A DNA stretch of 64,000 nt from Silene conica (taxonomy: Eukaryota > Streptophyta > Magnoliopsida > Caryophyllales > Caryophyllaceae), in NCBI GenBank assembly GCA_029255685.2, contig CM055318.2, positions 2,609,001 through 2,673,000 of the forward strand, written 5' to 3'. Position 1 is the first letter of the stretch; every line of letters starts with the position of its first letter. The notes below the pieces were generated by a model. It made no database searches. It saw only the letters and a program-made list of their open reading frames with translations, and was not told the origin of the DNA. The translations under genes and the position numbers were made by a program. This document shows, piece after piece, positions 1-11,600 of this stretch.

Positions 1-2188
1 GCTTACATAATATTAGTGGTATTTGATCTTCGAGACGAATCATGTCATCAACACATATTGAGGACGAACATAAATCTCTAAAAAATTGACTAATCTCAAC
101 AATTGCATTCCATACCGTGGTTGGGAGGAGATGTTTCAAAGCAACGGGTAATAGTCGCTCCATGAATACATGACAATCATGACTTTTCATGCCTTGTAAC
201 CTGAGCCTCTTAAGATCAACACATCGACGAAAATCTGAAGCATATCCATCGGGGAATTTCAGATTTCGTAACCACTCACATAATACCTTCCTTTGTGGTT
301 TGTCAAGAGTGTAAATGGCTTTTGGCTTAGACCCATCATTGCGAATATGTAATTTGGGACGATCACAAAACAACTTCAAGTCTTTTCTTGATCCAATAGT
401 GTCACATGTTTCGCCTTCGACATCCATGATCATGTCAATTAATTGCTCAAAAAAATTCTTTTCTATATGCATCACATCCAAGTTGTGTCTGATTAACATT
501 GTTTTCCAATATGGAAGGTCCCAAAATATGCTTCTTTTAAACCAACCATTTTTCTTCTTTTTGAGTTCTTTAAACTCTTCTTCAGTACCATCAATAGAAG
601 ATGGGAAATCACATATCAACTCCCATACCTCATCACCCGGAAGATGATCTGGGGCATCATCAAGTACCTCTTTCCCTTTTTTGAAAGCTTTCTTGTTTCT
701 CCTAAGAGAATGATTTAGTGGTAAAAAGCATCTATGACAATCAAACCAACTAATTTTCTTGGAATTCGGAAGCCAAAAAGCTTTACTTTCACCCATGCAA
801 CGAGGACATGCTTTTTGTCCCGCAGTAGCCCAGCCAGATAGCATACCATATGCGGGAAAATCGTTTATTGTCCATAAAAGTGAAGCTCTTAGTTGAAAAT
901 TCTGCTTTCTGAAAACATCATATGTTTCCACCCCAACTCCCACAATTGTCTCAATTCTTCCACTAATGGTTGTAAATAAACATCCAAATGTCCTTTCGGA
1001 TTTTTAGGACCGGGAATAATGAGAGACAAGAAAATGAATTCTCTTTTCATACATAACCAAGGCGGTACGTTGTATGGTGTGACCATTACGGGCCAACAAG
1101 AGTAATTCTTACCAAATTGGGTAAAAGGACTAAATCCATCCGTACACAAGCCAAGTCGCACATTCCGGGGTTCCTCGGCAAATTCAGGATAGATTTGATC
1201 AAATCGTTTCCATTCTTCCCCGTCACTTGGATGACACATCTTCCCAGGAGTACGTGGATTTTCTTTGTGCCATGTCATTTGTTCGGTAAGTTTTTTGGTA
1301 GAATAAATTCTTTGAAGCCTAGGGGAAAGAGGAAGGTAAATTAATTGGTTTTCTGCTATTGGTTTCTTACACTTTTGACCCCTATTACCACTCTTGTTGC
1401 CTTTTTTCGTTTTGAAAACAACATCTCCATCGCTTGTCTGAAATCTATCCCTTCCACATTTTCTGCACTTGTCAAGTAACGCATCATCTTTCCAAAACAA
1501 CATACATCCTTCTGGACAAGCATCGATCTTTTGATGTGGTAACTGAAGATCTTTAACTATTTTTTTTGGTGTTGTAGAAACTTCGAGTCATGACGTTATC
1601 TTCGGGGATAGCATTCTCAAGGAAAGAAGCAATACCATCAACGGCAGGAAATGGCATATTATACTCACACTTCAAGGTTACTATCCTAGAGGCGGCTTGT
1701 AATAATGACATTCTGCTCCCTTCGTATAAAGGTTGTTCCGCAGCTTTTAACATGTCAAAAAAAGCCTTTGCTTGGGGATTTGGAGGTTGCTCTTCATTCA
1801 AGGCTACACGGTCATCGTCATTATTGGCTACATTAAACTCCAAGGCATCAACAACCATATCTCTATATGGGTTTTCGTCAACATGTTCGATGTGAGGTTG
1901 TTCGTGAATTGGGGAATAGGCTTCTCCATGAGAAATCCAATTATAATAATTTGGACGAAACCCATTTGTATAGAGATGTTCTTGTACCTCAATGACATAT
2001 AGATATTTCATATTTCGACATTTGCTACAAGGACACCTAAGTTTATTTTCTAACGAGTCATATTCCTCTTGTTGCTTAGCAAACTCAATAAACTCGGCAA
2101 CACCCTCTATAAACCTAGCATTAAAACGTCTCTTCTTAATATCTAATAACCCTCCATCATACATCCATGAACGTTCCAATCTCTTCAT
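1..2188 (-). pseudogene. TNP2-type CACTA transposase, N-terminal and central part
   Basis: Reading leftward from the ATG at 2188, the first about 210 residues are a transposase-associated zinc domain (CPCSKCRN, then LYTNGFRPNYYNWISHGE). The Transposase_21/TNP2 core follows: KIDACPEGCM, LGLCTDGFSPF, WPVMVTPYNVPPWLCMK, ASLLWTINDFPAYGMLSGW and DVMHIEKNF. Near the left edge comes LRLQGMKSHDCHVFMERLLP, the region just before DUF4218. The frame breaks twice, both times by one base in a homopolymer: an extra T in the T8 run at 1560-1567 and a missing base in the C4 run at 931-934. Apart from these the conserved motifs are continuous, so the copy is young or the breaks are sequencing errors. The rest of the gene lies off-window. 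I scored it as a pseudogene because of the two shifts. Confidence 0.85.
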
Positions 2189-2871
2189 TTTAATCTAAAC
2201 AAAAAAACCCAAAAAACAATTTTCAACACTAAAATTACATATATCTAAATTAAAATTACACTCACTTAATTGAAAAACAACCTCAATCACATAATAATAA
2301 CAATTTATTAACAACAAGTTCCAATTATACAATTAACCACAAACTTATAAGCTAATTTAAGACGGTCTTAATAAGCTAGTATAATCTAACTAACATCCTA
2401 ATAAGCTATTAAACATCCTAATCGACTACTTTAATCTAATTAACCAACATCAATAAGGCTAACAACATCGTCTTATACAAACTTCTTATAAACCCTAACC
2501 CACAATTATCTTATTAATATGCTAATTGGCTTCTAATACCTAATTAATCACAACCTAATAAGCTAAGACGGTCTTAATAACCTACTACAATCACTAAATG
2601 CACAAAATAAACCAACAATCAATCAAAAAATTGAAATTGAAATTGAACTAAAAGAGAGTATACAAACCTTAAATGGGTTGAATGAAGGTAAGAACAAGTA
2701 TGGTGGTGGTGGTGGTGGCCGGAATCCGGTGACAGTGGCGTTGAGGGTGGCCGGAACACGTAGGGTAGGGTGGTGGTGGTGGTGGTTTTCGCCGTTTGTG
2801 TGTTTGAGTGTTTGTGTGTTGTGTGTTTGCGAATAATGAAAGGGGAACGAATTGCTGCTGTTTGTATACGG

Positions 2872-3120
2872 TAATTTGGCGACGGACTCACCAAATTGGC
2901 GACTGAAAGTTTCTGTCGCCAAATTTGGCGACTACTTTTCTGTCGCCAAATTCACCATTCAGTCGCCCGATTGTGTCGGTGGTTGGAAGTTTGGGGAAAG
3001 GGTTATGTCGCCAAATTGGCGACTGATTTCCGTCGCCCGAATTTTTGTCCTGTCGCCAAATTGGCGACTGCCCTATGCGGTCGCCAAAAAATGTCGCCCG
3101 ATCAAGTTTTTCTTGTAGTG
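2872..3120. repeat. CACTA terminal repeat and subterminal TTGGCGAC/GTCGCCAA array
   Basis: About a dozen copies of TTGGCGAC or its complement GTCGCCAA (some as GTCGCCCG) occur in both orientations within 240 bp, several fused as palindromes of the form GTCGCCAAATTTGGCGAC. This is the usual architecture of CACTA subterminal regions, where the element-encoded TNPA-like protein binds. Each motif contains a CpG, so binding is probably methylation-sensitive as in Spm (family knowledge). The open frames crossing this region on either strand are products of the repeat. Confidence 0.85.
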
Positions 3121-3535
3121 TGAGTCCGGGAGGGAGTTGACTTTGTATTACTAGTGTCCTATTATGAGCCCGGGAGGGAGTTGATAGGCGACCTAGAGGC
3201 GTTTCCACCCTATTAGTCTACCCTTGATAACTAGTTAACGAAACTAAGCAGTGAATTACGAATTGTTGGTGGTTAAATCGTACCCTAGGCCTTTTCTTTA
3301 TTGCTTAAATCGTTATTTCCTTACTTGTTCACTTAGTTTCTTATTATTTTAGTTTATTAGCTTAGTATTTATCAACTTGATGATTCGCGTAGCTAACCTA
3401 TAATCTAAGACAAGACTAGTACTCAAACTTGACCTCCCTGTGGATCGACCTCGACTACCCTACTACATTAGTTTTGTAGTTGAGTTTTATAAATAATTGT
3501 TTGATCGGGGGAAGGCGACAAAACCCCGCCTATCA
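3121..3535. mobile_element. LTR-like remnant of an old Ty3/gypsy element, flanking the CACTA insertion
   Basis: The stretch about 3425-3535 has the look of an LTR end of an Athila/Tat-type element: a CTCCCTGTGGATCGACC motif, then GGGGGAAGGCGAC and a terminal CCTATCA. A 20 bp motif, TGAGYCCGGGAGGGAGTTGA, occurs twice, at 3121 and about 3164. No coding domain is visible. It is a broken fossil fragment. The CACTA element appears to have inserted into it. The assignment rests only on these motifs. Confidence 0.4.
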
Positions 3536-5540
3536 TTATGCGACTAAGTGCACGTTCCGTTAAAAAAAAAACCTACGAAGTTTGTCATAATAATTAGGAT
3601 ACTAATTTTAGTCGTAATAGAGCTAAGCTGAACTGAAACGATCTGAAAATAAGCCAGAAATGCAGAAAGAACAGGGCCTTAGTCTCTCTATTCTCTAACA
3701 ACTCTAATTGATCATTTCGTGTAAAAAATTAAAATTGAACAACTCCGTGAATTTTCACGGGTATTACCCTAGTAAGTAAATAAATTAGTTTCTAGGAGAC
3801 CAAGACTTTGCAATAATAATAAATTTATTGTTTTTTTTATTATTATTATGACTTTTGAGACATTTTCAAACCTTGATATATTCTCTTCCCCGGAAGACTA
3901 GGGAATTCTCATGTGGAGTAGTAATTAAAATTGTTTTCCAAGAGATCTGAAATTTGACCGAAACTGTCTTACTTTAGGGGTTATGACGGAGGTATTATGG
4001 ATAATAGATCCTAAGTTCTAACCCCCTTACTGTAATGCCACTAAATGCACGTTCCGTTATAAAAAAAATCTGAAGTTTGTTATAATAATTAGGATACTAA
4101 TTTTAGTCGTAATAATTAATTGTTTTAATATCACCACTATGCACTAGAGCACTAGTCTCCCTTCTAATCTTCTATTCCATATTTTCTTCTTTATTTTCTA
4201 AAACGAATTATTCAGATTTTCCTCCCTTTGTTATTACGTTATTTTTTTTCACAAGGTCATATACCCGTTTTAAAAAATAAATCTCTCTTTAATTAACGCG
4301 GATATTTCGTCAATTTGAAGTTTTAAAAAGGTTAATTGGCTCTTCACCCAGGTCGAAGTCAACTATGCCAGAACATTTTTATATCTTCTACCAGTTTTAT
4401 AATTAATTTGTACACGTTAACCTCTTGTCACGATAATTTTACCTAACCCCTTCTCACGAATGCAACGACTTTACATCTTCTAGAATCAGACAGAAGAGGT
4501 TAAAACTCCTCCATCCGCCAGACAAGAAAGAATAGAAAAGCTAGTAGTGATATCAAATTAACGTGCATTGAAGTAGACAGCCAGGGAGAGGGCCCGAAGG
4601 AGAAAGGCTTAAAGTTGCTGATCATGGCACGGCGGGCGAAATCTTGAATTCTCTACAAGTTCGTAATTTTCTTGATTGTCTTACTCAGGCTTACCCGAAA
4701 TCTTGGTAGGCTTACGCTCATACAGAACTCTCCTTTAAGTAAATAAATTAGTCTCTAGGAGACCAAGACTTTGCAATAATTAACTGTTTTTTAAGTAGAG
4801 TTGCTAGTTGCAACTTTGTCATAATAATAATAAATTGTTTTCCATTACTATATTCTCGCCCCCGGAAGACTAGGGCATTCTCAGAGAAATTCTTAGGTAT
4901 ACCCGGTGTACCACGTCATCGTACACCCTACCCAATGAGAATACTAGAATAGAATAAATTATCTATTAATAATAGAACATAATCTTTTTAAAATAAAAAC
5001 AGAGGTATCTCATTGGCGAGGGTGTACGATATTCTTGTACACCCGGTGGACCTTAGAATTTTTGGGCATTCTCATGCCGACTGGTTTTTAAAATTGTTTT
5101 CTTAAACACCTGAACTTGGTCATAATAATTAGGAGACTAATTTTAGTCGTAATACAATAATTGTTCTTATATTGCCACTACGAACTATTTTCAAACTTTC
5201 ACAATATTCTAATGAATTCTATACGTTTATTTAATACATATATATTGTCACCAAAAAAAAAAAAAATACATATATATCAACGTTCGTTTTCTTTTGTTCA
5301 TATTTTTAGTTACATATTACTAAAAATTATAGAAAAGACAATTTAAACAAGATTAGCTTTATGTTATATATATTAAATATTGTATCGAAAATAATACTTA
5401 CATATGAATAGTTCTAAAAAAACAAATGTATAAAATTCATTTAAGCAGTAGAGTTAAATTTCTCTTCCATAAACTTTGTCACAATATTTTATCCTTGGAG
5501 AGACAAAGACATGATCATAATAGATTAATACTACATTCAT
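3536..5540 (+). other. Upstream region of BAHD copy 1: two diverged copies of a shared module
   Basis: There is no gene here. The sequence is made of a module that also precedes copies 2 and 3. Its landmarks are CTAGGAGACCAAGACTTTG (about 3793 and 4754), CCCGGAAGACTAGGG (about 3890 and 4862) and GGAGACTAATTTTAGTCG-like words (about 3597, 4090 and 5130). The left copy (about 3785-4370) matches the second module of copies 2 and 3, which ends in GGTCGAAG near a GAACATTT word. The right copy (4735-5540) matches their first module and is interrupted by a MITE. A short fragment at 3615-3685 resembles a CTGTTCTTT MITE end. Confidence 0.6.
4884..5063. mobile_element. 180 bp MITE with long inverted repeats, in the upstream module
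   Basis: The ends are imperfect inverted repeats of about 45 bp; the left reads GAAATTCTTAGGTATACCC and the right, reversed, AAAATTCTAAGGTCCACCG. The element is flanked by an 11 bp direct repeat, GGGCATTCTCA, at 4873-4883 and 5064-5074. The homologous module of BAHD copy 3 reads straight through this site, giving an empty-site control. The long TIRs and 9-11 bp duplication suggest a Mutator-like MITE. Confidence 0.8.
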
Positions 5541-5543
5541 TTC

Positions 5544-5550
5544 TATATAA
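5544..5550 (+). promoter_or_regulatory. TATA box of BAHD copy 1
   Basis: TATATAA lies 80 bp before the ATG. The sequence from the TATA box to the ATG is nearly identical in all three copies (TATATAAGTGCTTATTACAA and so on). Upstream of it, copy 1 differs completely from copies 2 and 3. Confidence 0.7.
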
Positions 5551-5623
5551 GTGCTTATTACAAGATTAGAGTTTTTAGTAGTATCTCAATCCCTTTTAAC
5601 TTTTATAAAAATATTCGCGAAAC

Positions 5624-8600
5624 ATGAATCATCCTACCGAACCGAGTGTAACCATGATCGAATCAACCATTGTTAAACCTGCAAAAGAAACCCCAAAAGA
5701 AACAATTTGGCTAACAGACATGGATTTGCTAAGGCTCTCAATCTTTAGCCATAGTCCAGTCTTCTACATTTATCCAAATTCAAACAATAATCCTATTTCT
5801 CAAGTTAACTCTACCCTTCTTAAATCGTCTCTTAGTCAACTCTTGGTTACATTCTATCCCAATGCCGGCCGGTTGAGCAAAAATGACGTGACCGGTCGCA
5901 TTGAAATCGATTGCAATGCAAAGGGAGTCTTATTTGTCGAAGTTGAGACGAGCTACAATGTTTTGGATTTTGGAGAGTTTATTCCTAATGATATGATTAG
6001 GGAGTTACTCGTACCTGTATGCGACTATTCAGGTTAGAAGTGTTTCAAATCGAGACTTTATATATTTTACTGTCAAATTTGCTAGCCAAATGTTCACGTT
6101 CGAGTACAACTTACTAAAAAACATTATAATTCCAAATTAAACAGTAAACATAAAATATCAGGAACACAATGGTTAGGTCATTAGACACCCTACAGTAAAA
6201 GTCTTGGGTTCAAATCTCAGCTAAACCAACCACCCGAGGGTGACAGGCTTGAAGTCTATTTAGGCATGGACTCGGGCCAAGAATGCTTACCCTGATCTCC
6301 TGGAAATTTCACCCAAATTTTAACCACTAGACTCCACCCTTGCAGACACTCTCTTATACCCTTAATCATGGACATCATTTACTTAATCATAGACATAGAC
6401 ATAAATGACTATTATTACCCTTTTCATTTTACACTCTCTTTTTCCATTATTCCTAATCCTCTCAAATTATCGAGAATTAAAAAAATCACCTAAATCAAAG
6501 AAGAACAAATACAACAATCGTAGATCAATATTACGTACTCCACCATTATCAAAATCTTCATCATTGTATATGAAGCTTGATTTGATCATCAAATAATGAG
6601 TGGACCAGAGTTCTTGCGACAGTAATCTTCGTATTACTTTTTGAATTCAACGTTTAGAACGTGGTTTCTTAGCCGCACCGGAATCCTAATTAATTAAGGC
6701 ATTTCCCAGTATTCATTTAACTCCGGTGATACACGCCTGATTCCCTTTCTCAACCCTTCTAGCACACCCATACAATTTAAAACAAACCCTAATTTAATTA
6801 GAGTGTAAATTAATTCCTTAATTTGATATAACATAATTAATAAACTGGATAATTAGAATTATTACGATGTGAAAATTAGCATACATAATTGTGCAATTTG
6901 ATGGATTTGATGAATTTTGTGAGAAAGAGAATAAGATATTTTTTTTTGGTCTCTAAAGGAAGGGCATACTATGGAAAAATAATGGAAAAAAAGTCCATAA
7001 AAGAGTAAAATCCGTCCATAAAAGAGCAAGTACGCTAGAAATTTTGTTCCCTTGTATATACTTATACATTGAATTAAACGATCTTGTATAAACATTGTGA
7101 AGCTGGTCTCATGAATATGCCACTGCTTATGGTGCAACTCACACGATTCGCTTGTGGCGGAGTGTCCATTGGGTTGGCGTCGCATCACTATGTAGGAGAC
7201 GGGGCTGCGGATGCGTATCTAACCACTGAGTGGGCTAGATTAGCCCGGGGAGTTGGACTTGACATCTTACCAGACTATGATCGAACTAAACTTCTTGTTC
7301 CGCGTAACCCGCCACAAGTCAATTTCAACCATCCTGAGTTTGAACCGCCCCAACCAGTTACCGACGACTTCTCTAGTAAGTTATCGACTATTCATTTTGT
7401 GAAAATATTATATAACTTGTATACCCAATTCAATTATAGACCCCAGAACTACATCTTAATTAGCTAAAAATATTAGATGAGCAAGTACTCAAACATTTTC
7501 TTTTTTTTTATTTTTTTTTGTTTTTTTTGTTTGGCAGCCGTAAAGAAAATTACAAGAGCGTTAGACAGGCCACGTTGTGGGCCCTCATATTAAGATTCCG
7601 GGGAATAAAACTAATACTAAAACAGTGATAATACTCTGCCGAGGACCATATATCTCCAATAAACCCTCGTGTTTGGTGATGCTTCTTTTCCATACCTGCC
7701 AGCTTGCATAACAGACTCAGCGTAAATCAACCTATATTCTTCAGCCATCGCCCTTCCATCAGGGTCATACAAAACTCAACCCACCGATGCCGAATCCCTC
7801 GTTTTCCATGCTGCATCCACCTTAACACGAAACGAACCATCATGATGTTGTTGACCTATCATGAAAAAAGGAACAGAGCTCCTAATCTTATTAACATCCG
7901 AGATAGATCCTTCATCCATCCATTCCCCATCCTCTTGACTACCTAGTTCCTTTCTTTCCTTCTTTAAAGACATTGATTTCAAAGCATCATTCGCTAAACT
8001 CTGTGCATGATGATAAAAGACCGGCGGGAAAAAGAATGCCCCATGAAAAATAATGTTGTTCCTTGTAATCCAAATCTGCCAAACTAAAGCCAAAAACAAC
8101 ACCACCATATTCATTCCACCCTCCATCTTCCAGAAATATTCAATCCAATTAACCATCCACGTACTCAAACATAGAAATGTTAACTCTATATATTACCCTT
8201 AAATAGGTGCGAACTTGAGAAAAAATGTTGGGTTACCAATAAGAGATTTTGTAAACTTAATATCACATTTTAAATGTAAACTAGTTTTGTTACCCGTGCA
8301 GTGCACGCGATATTTCTAACTTTTTTTGAAATTTTGACGTTTATTTTTATTCATAAAATTGAACTTCAATGTTTGAATATAAATCTATAACAAATTTTTT
8401 GCAGAAATTACAATCTATAATACAAATCAATTACAATTTATAGTACAAGACAATTACGTATTTTTTAAAAAATGAGAATAATTTGAATTATGAATCAATT
8501 TTTTTGTTGATTACAATAACAAATATATATGAACAAAATAACTATCTAAAATTTACACTGAAAACTTCCCAACTTATTAACCTAAGATATGCGCTCTTTT

Positions 8601-11600
8601 ATTCGAGTATATATTTTAATAAAAAAATACATCGATAACTTATAATTTTTAGCTTGCTTTTTTTAACTTTAATTTACCTCGGTTTCGTACCTTTTGTGTT
8701 TCTTCACTCCTCAGCTTACCAACGTAATGTTTTGCCTTATCTGCATTCACATACATTTCATGATGCTTTAATTAAAATTTATATAAAAAATATTTTAACA
8801 AACAAAATCAACATGGCAAAAGCTTGAGCAACGAATCAAAACATTGCCAGACATAAATCATTTAAATTACACCAAATTGAAAACATAAATCCAAATATAC
8901 AACAAACGATTATAAAACTAACATCATAACAAATTAAAATATATTTTATTGGACACCATCACCGCAAAAACAACAACAACAACAACAACAACAGTCAACA
9001 ATAATTCTCAATATACTCACTATCATCAAATAATTAAATAAAACCGTACGTAGAATATAATCTACTACATAGAAACTCATGGGCAATAGATATTAAATAA
9101 ATAAAGTGAATAGAAACAATTATAGGTATTATAGTTTTTATAGACATTGCATAACCATAAATTTCCATATTTATTTGTAATTTTAATTTATTTTGTGGGA
9201 TTAATAATTTAGATAATTGATTGCCGAGAAACTCAAGAGGTGAATTAATAAAGAGCAAAAAATGTTAATGAAAATTATGGGTGTTAAATAATATGAAGAG
9301 TTTTAGTCAAATTAATTATTAACATATTATATTACAAAAAATTAATTAAATAAAAGAACTTTTTAATTAATTTGGGGTGTTAAGTATTGTGAAGAGTTTT
9401 AATTGAGTTATTACCATGTTTAATTAAGAAAATGAATTAAAGTTTTAATTAATTATTAACATGTTTTATTACAAAATTTTCAATTAAAACTTTAATTTAA
9501 ATTATAAATTGTGAAATTTTTATTACAAAAAATTCAACTCAAATGTCAATACTAAATATAAATTTCGAAACTTTGAAGGGTTACATAAATTTCGGAAAAC
9601 AATATATGAAGAACTTTTTAATTAATTTGATGGGTGTTAAGTATTATGAAGAGGCTTAATTAATTTATTACCATGTTTAATTAAGAAAATGAATTAAATA
9701 TAAAAAATGTTAATAAAAATGGCGAGGTTAAGTAATATGAAGAGCTTTAATTAGTTATTAACATGTTTTATCACAAAACTTTCAATTAAAACATTAATTT
9801 TAATTATAAATTATGAATTTTTTATTACAAAACTTTCAAAAAAAATGTCAACCGTAATTATAAATTTTGAAATTTTGAAGGGTTGCATAAATTTTGAATA
9901 CAACATATTGAATAACGAAATTTAATTTAAGAATAATGATAATATCCTTTAATATTATTGATAAGTGAATTAAATCAATTTATAGATAAATTAATTACAT
10001 TAATCTCATGTAATAATAAATTGGTATTCTATATCACATTAATTTGCCACGTCATATTAAAAATATGTTATGTCACATTTAAATATGTCATGTCACATTA
10101 AAATTTGCCATATCACATTATTTTAAGTATCCTTTTAATTAGTTTTTTTAGGTTATAATGGAATGCCATGATATATAGGGCATTAAAAAGTTTATATATA
10201 AGACTTAAATGTTAAAATTTTTTGTAAATTAATTAAAATTTGATAGAGGTCATTACCATTTCCATTAACACTAAAACTTGAGAAAGACCGTCTTTCAATA
10301 AATTATTGAGTGACCATTCTTTTGTACCCTTTTATTTGTATTTCGTAACTCTTTTGTCATTGATCGTACCATAGTAGTTCCGTACATATTTACATAATAA
10401 ATGTACTTATTTTATCTTTAATCATGATTTGTACCAATTTTATTACTTTTAGTACTACTTTTTTTTTAAATTTGTACAATAGTCTTTCAATAAGTTTATT
10501 GAGGGACGGTATCTCAAGAGATCTACTGTTCCATCAAAGGGGAGATTAAGAGGAGGAGGACTGTAAAACACTACTCGCATAATTAAAGTAAAATTGAATT
10601 GATTATTAATAATGGTGACTAATAATTAATAATAGTGAGTAAATTGTAATAGAATGAGCTTGAAGATGAAGAGACAGGTAAGACTTTTTTTTTTTTTTAT
10701 TTCCTTAGTAGATAAGGTAAAACACATGACATGTAGGATTGTTGATGACACGTGTCAATTAGAATCATAGCTAACGTGTCATCTCAATAGGGGCTCAAGA
10801 TGCCTTTTTATTTTATTATATAGATAGTAATATTTCTACACTACATGGCTACAGGCTAGAGCCTTGCTTAAGCTCATCTAATGTTGTTAGCTAATTAAAA
10901 TATAGTTTCGGGCGAGTTAACATTTCCAATGACAAATTTTAATTTATTTTAGTCGTATATAAATCTCGAACAATATTATATTTTGAACGATAAGTTTTTA
11001 TCAATAAGTTTCCTGAAAAACGTCTCACTACCTACATTATTGAGAAACAACTAATAAATATCCTACAGGCGATTTCAAACAAATTGAGGAAACAAAAGTG
11101 GGGCTCTTCAAATTTTCGCAAGACCAGATTACTGCCTTAAAACAACAGGCAATGCCAACATCTGAGGACAAACATCGGTACAGCACGTTTAATGTATTAG
11201 CAGCGCATGTATGGCGCTGCGCCCTGAAAGCTCGCAATGTCGATCCCGACACTTTCGTCAAGTTTTCGACACTAGTGAACGGACGTTCAAAATTCAAACA
11301 AGGAGATGTACCAAAGGGGTATTATGGTAATTACGTATTTAACACGACTTATTCTGATAAATGTGGTGAAATATTGTCTAAACCGCTAGGGTACGTCGCA
11401 AGCAAGGTTCTTGAGACCGTAACAAAAGTCGACGAAGACTACATACAATCGGCCCTTGATTACCTTAGCCTACAGCCTGATGTAATGGCTTTAGCCAGCG
11501 GACCTCATCTATCGAGGTGTCCCGATTTTCAAGTGAATTATTTAAAAGGATTACCGTTATATGACATAGATTTCGGGTGGGGTAAACCCAGGATTTTTCG

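Larger units (their letters stand above)
1..3120 (-). mobile_element. CACTA (En/Spm) DNA transposon, 5' part, runs off left edge
   Basis: The right border at 3120 is the reverse complement of CACTACAAGAAAAA, the classic plant CACTA terminus. The transposase reads leftward from 2188, so 3120 is the element's 5' end and its 3' end lies outside the window. The parts are a terminal inverted repeat, a subterminal repeat array (about 2872-3115), a non-coding leader (2189-2871) with a GGT/CCA-rich stretch at about 2699-2790, and the TNP2 gene. The expected 3 bp target duplication would be TGA at 3121-3123, but the partner is off-window. CACTA elements move by cut and paste using TNP2/TNPD and a subterminal-repeat binding protein (TNPA in En/Spm). 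I see no TNPA-like gene here; it would lie further left. Confidence 0.93.

Noticed and set aside
2623-2922. His/Pro/Thr-rich frames on the minus strand next to the CACTA end
   Set aside because: They come from a GGT/CCA simple-sequence stretch and the subterminal repeats; no domain and no conserved start.
2888-3208. Frames made of repeated SPIWR/GDRK-like peptides
   Set aside because: They are translations of the TTGGCGAC subterminal array and cross the transposon border.
6168-6222. tRNA gene
   Set aside because: A and B box words are present, but no cloverleaf can be completed; this is a SINE-type tRNA-like head repeated in all three introns.
7776-8168. Independent minus-strand gene in intron 2
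   Set aside because: The peptide is the RNase H end of a LINE ORF2 within a fragment that has a poly(T) end and a target duplication.
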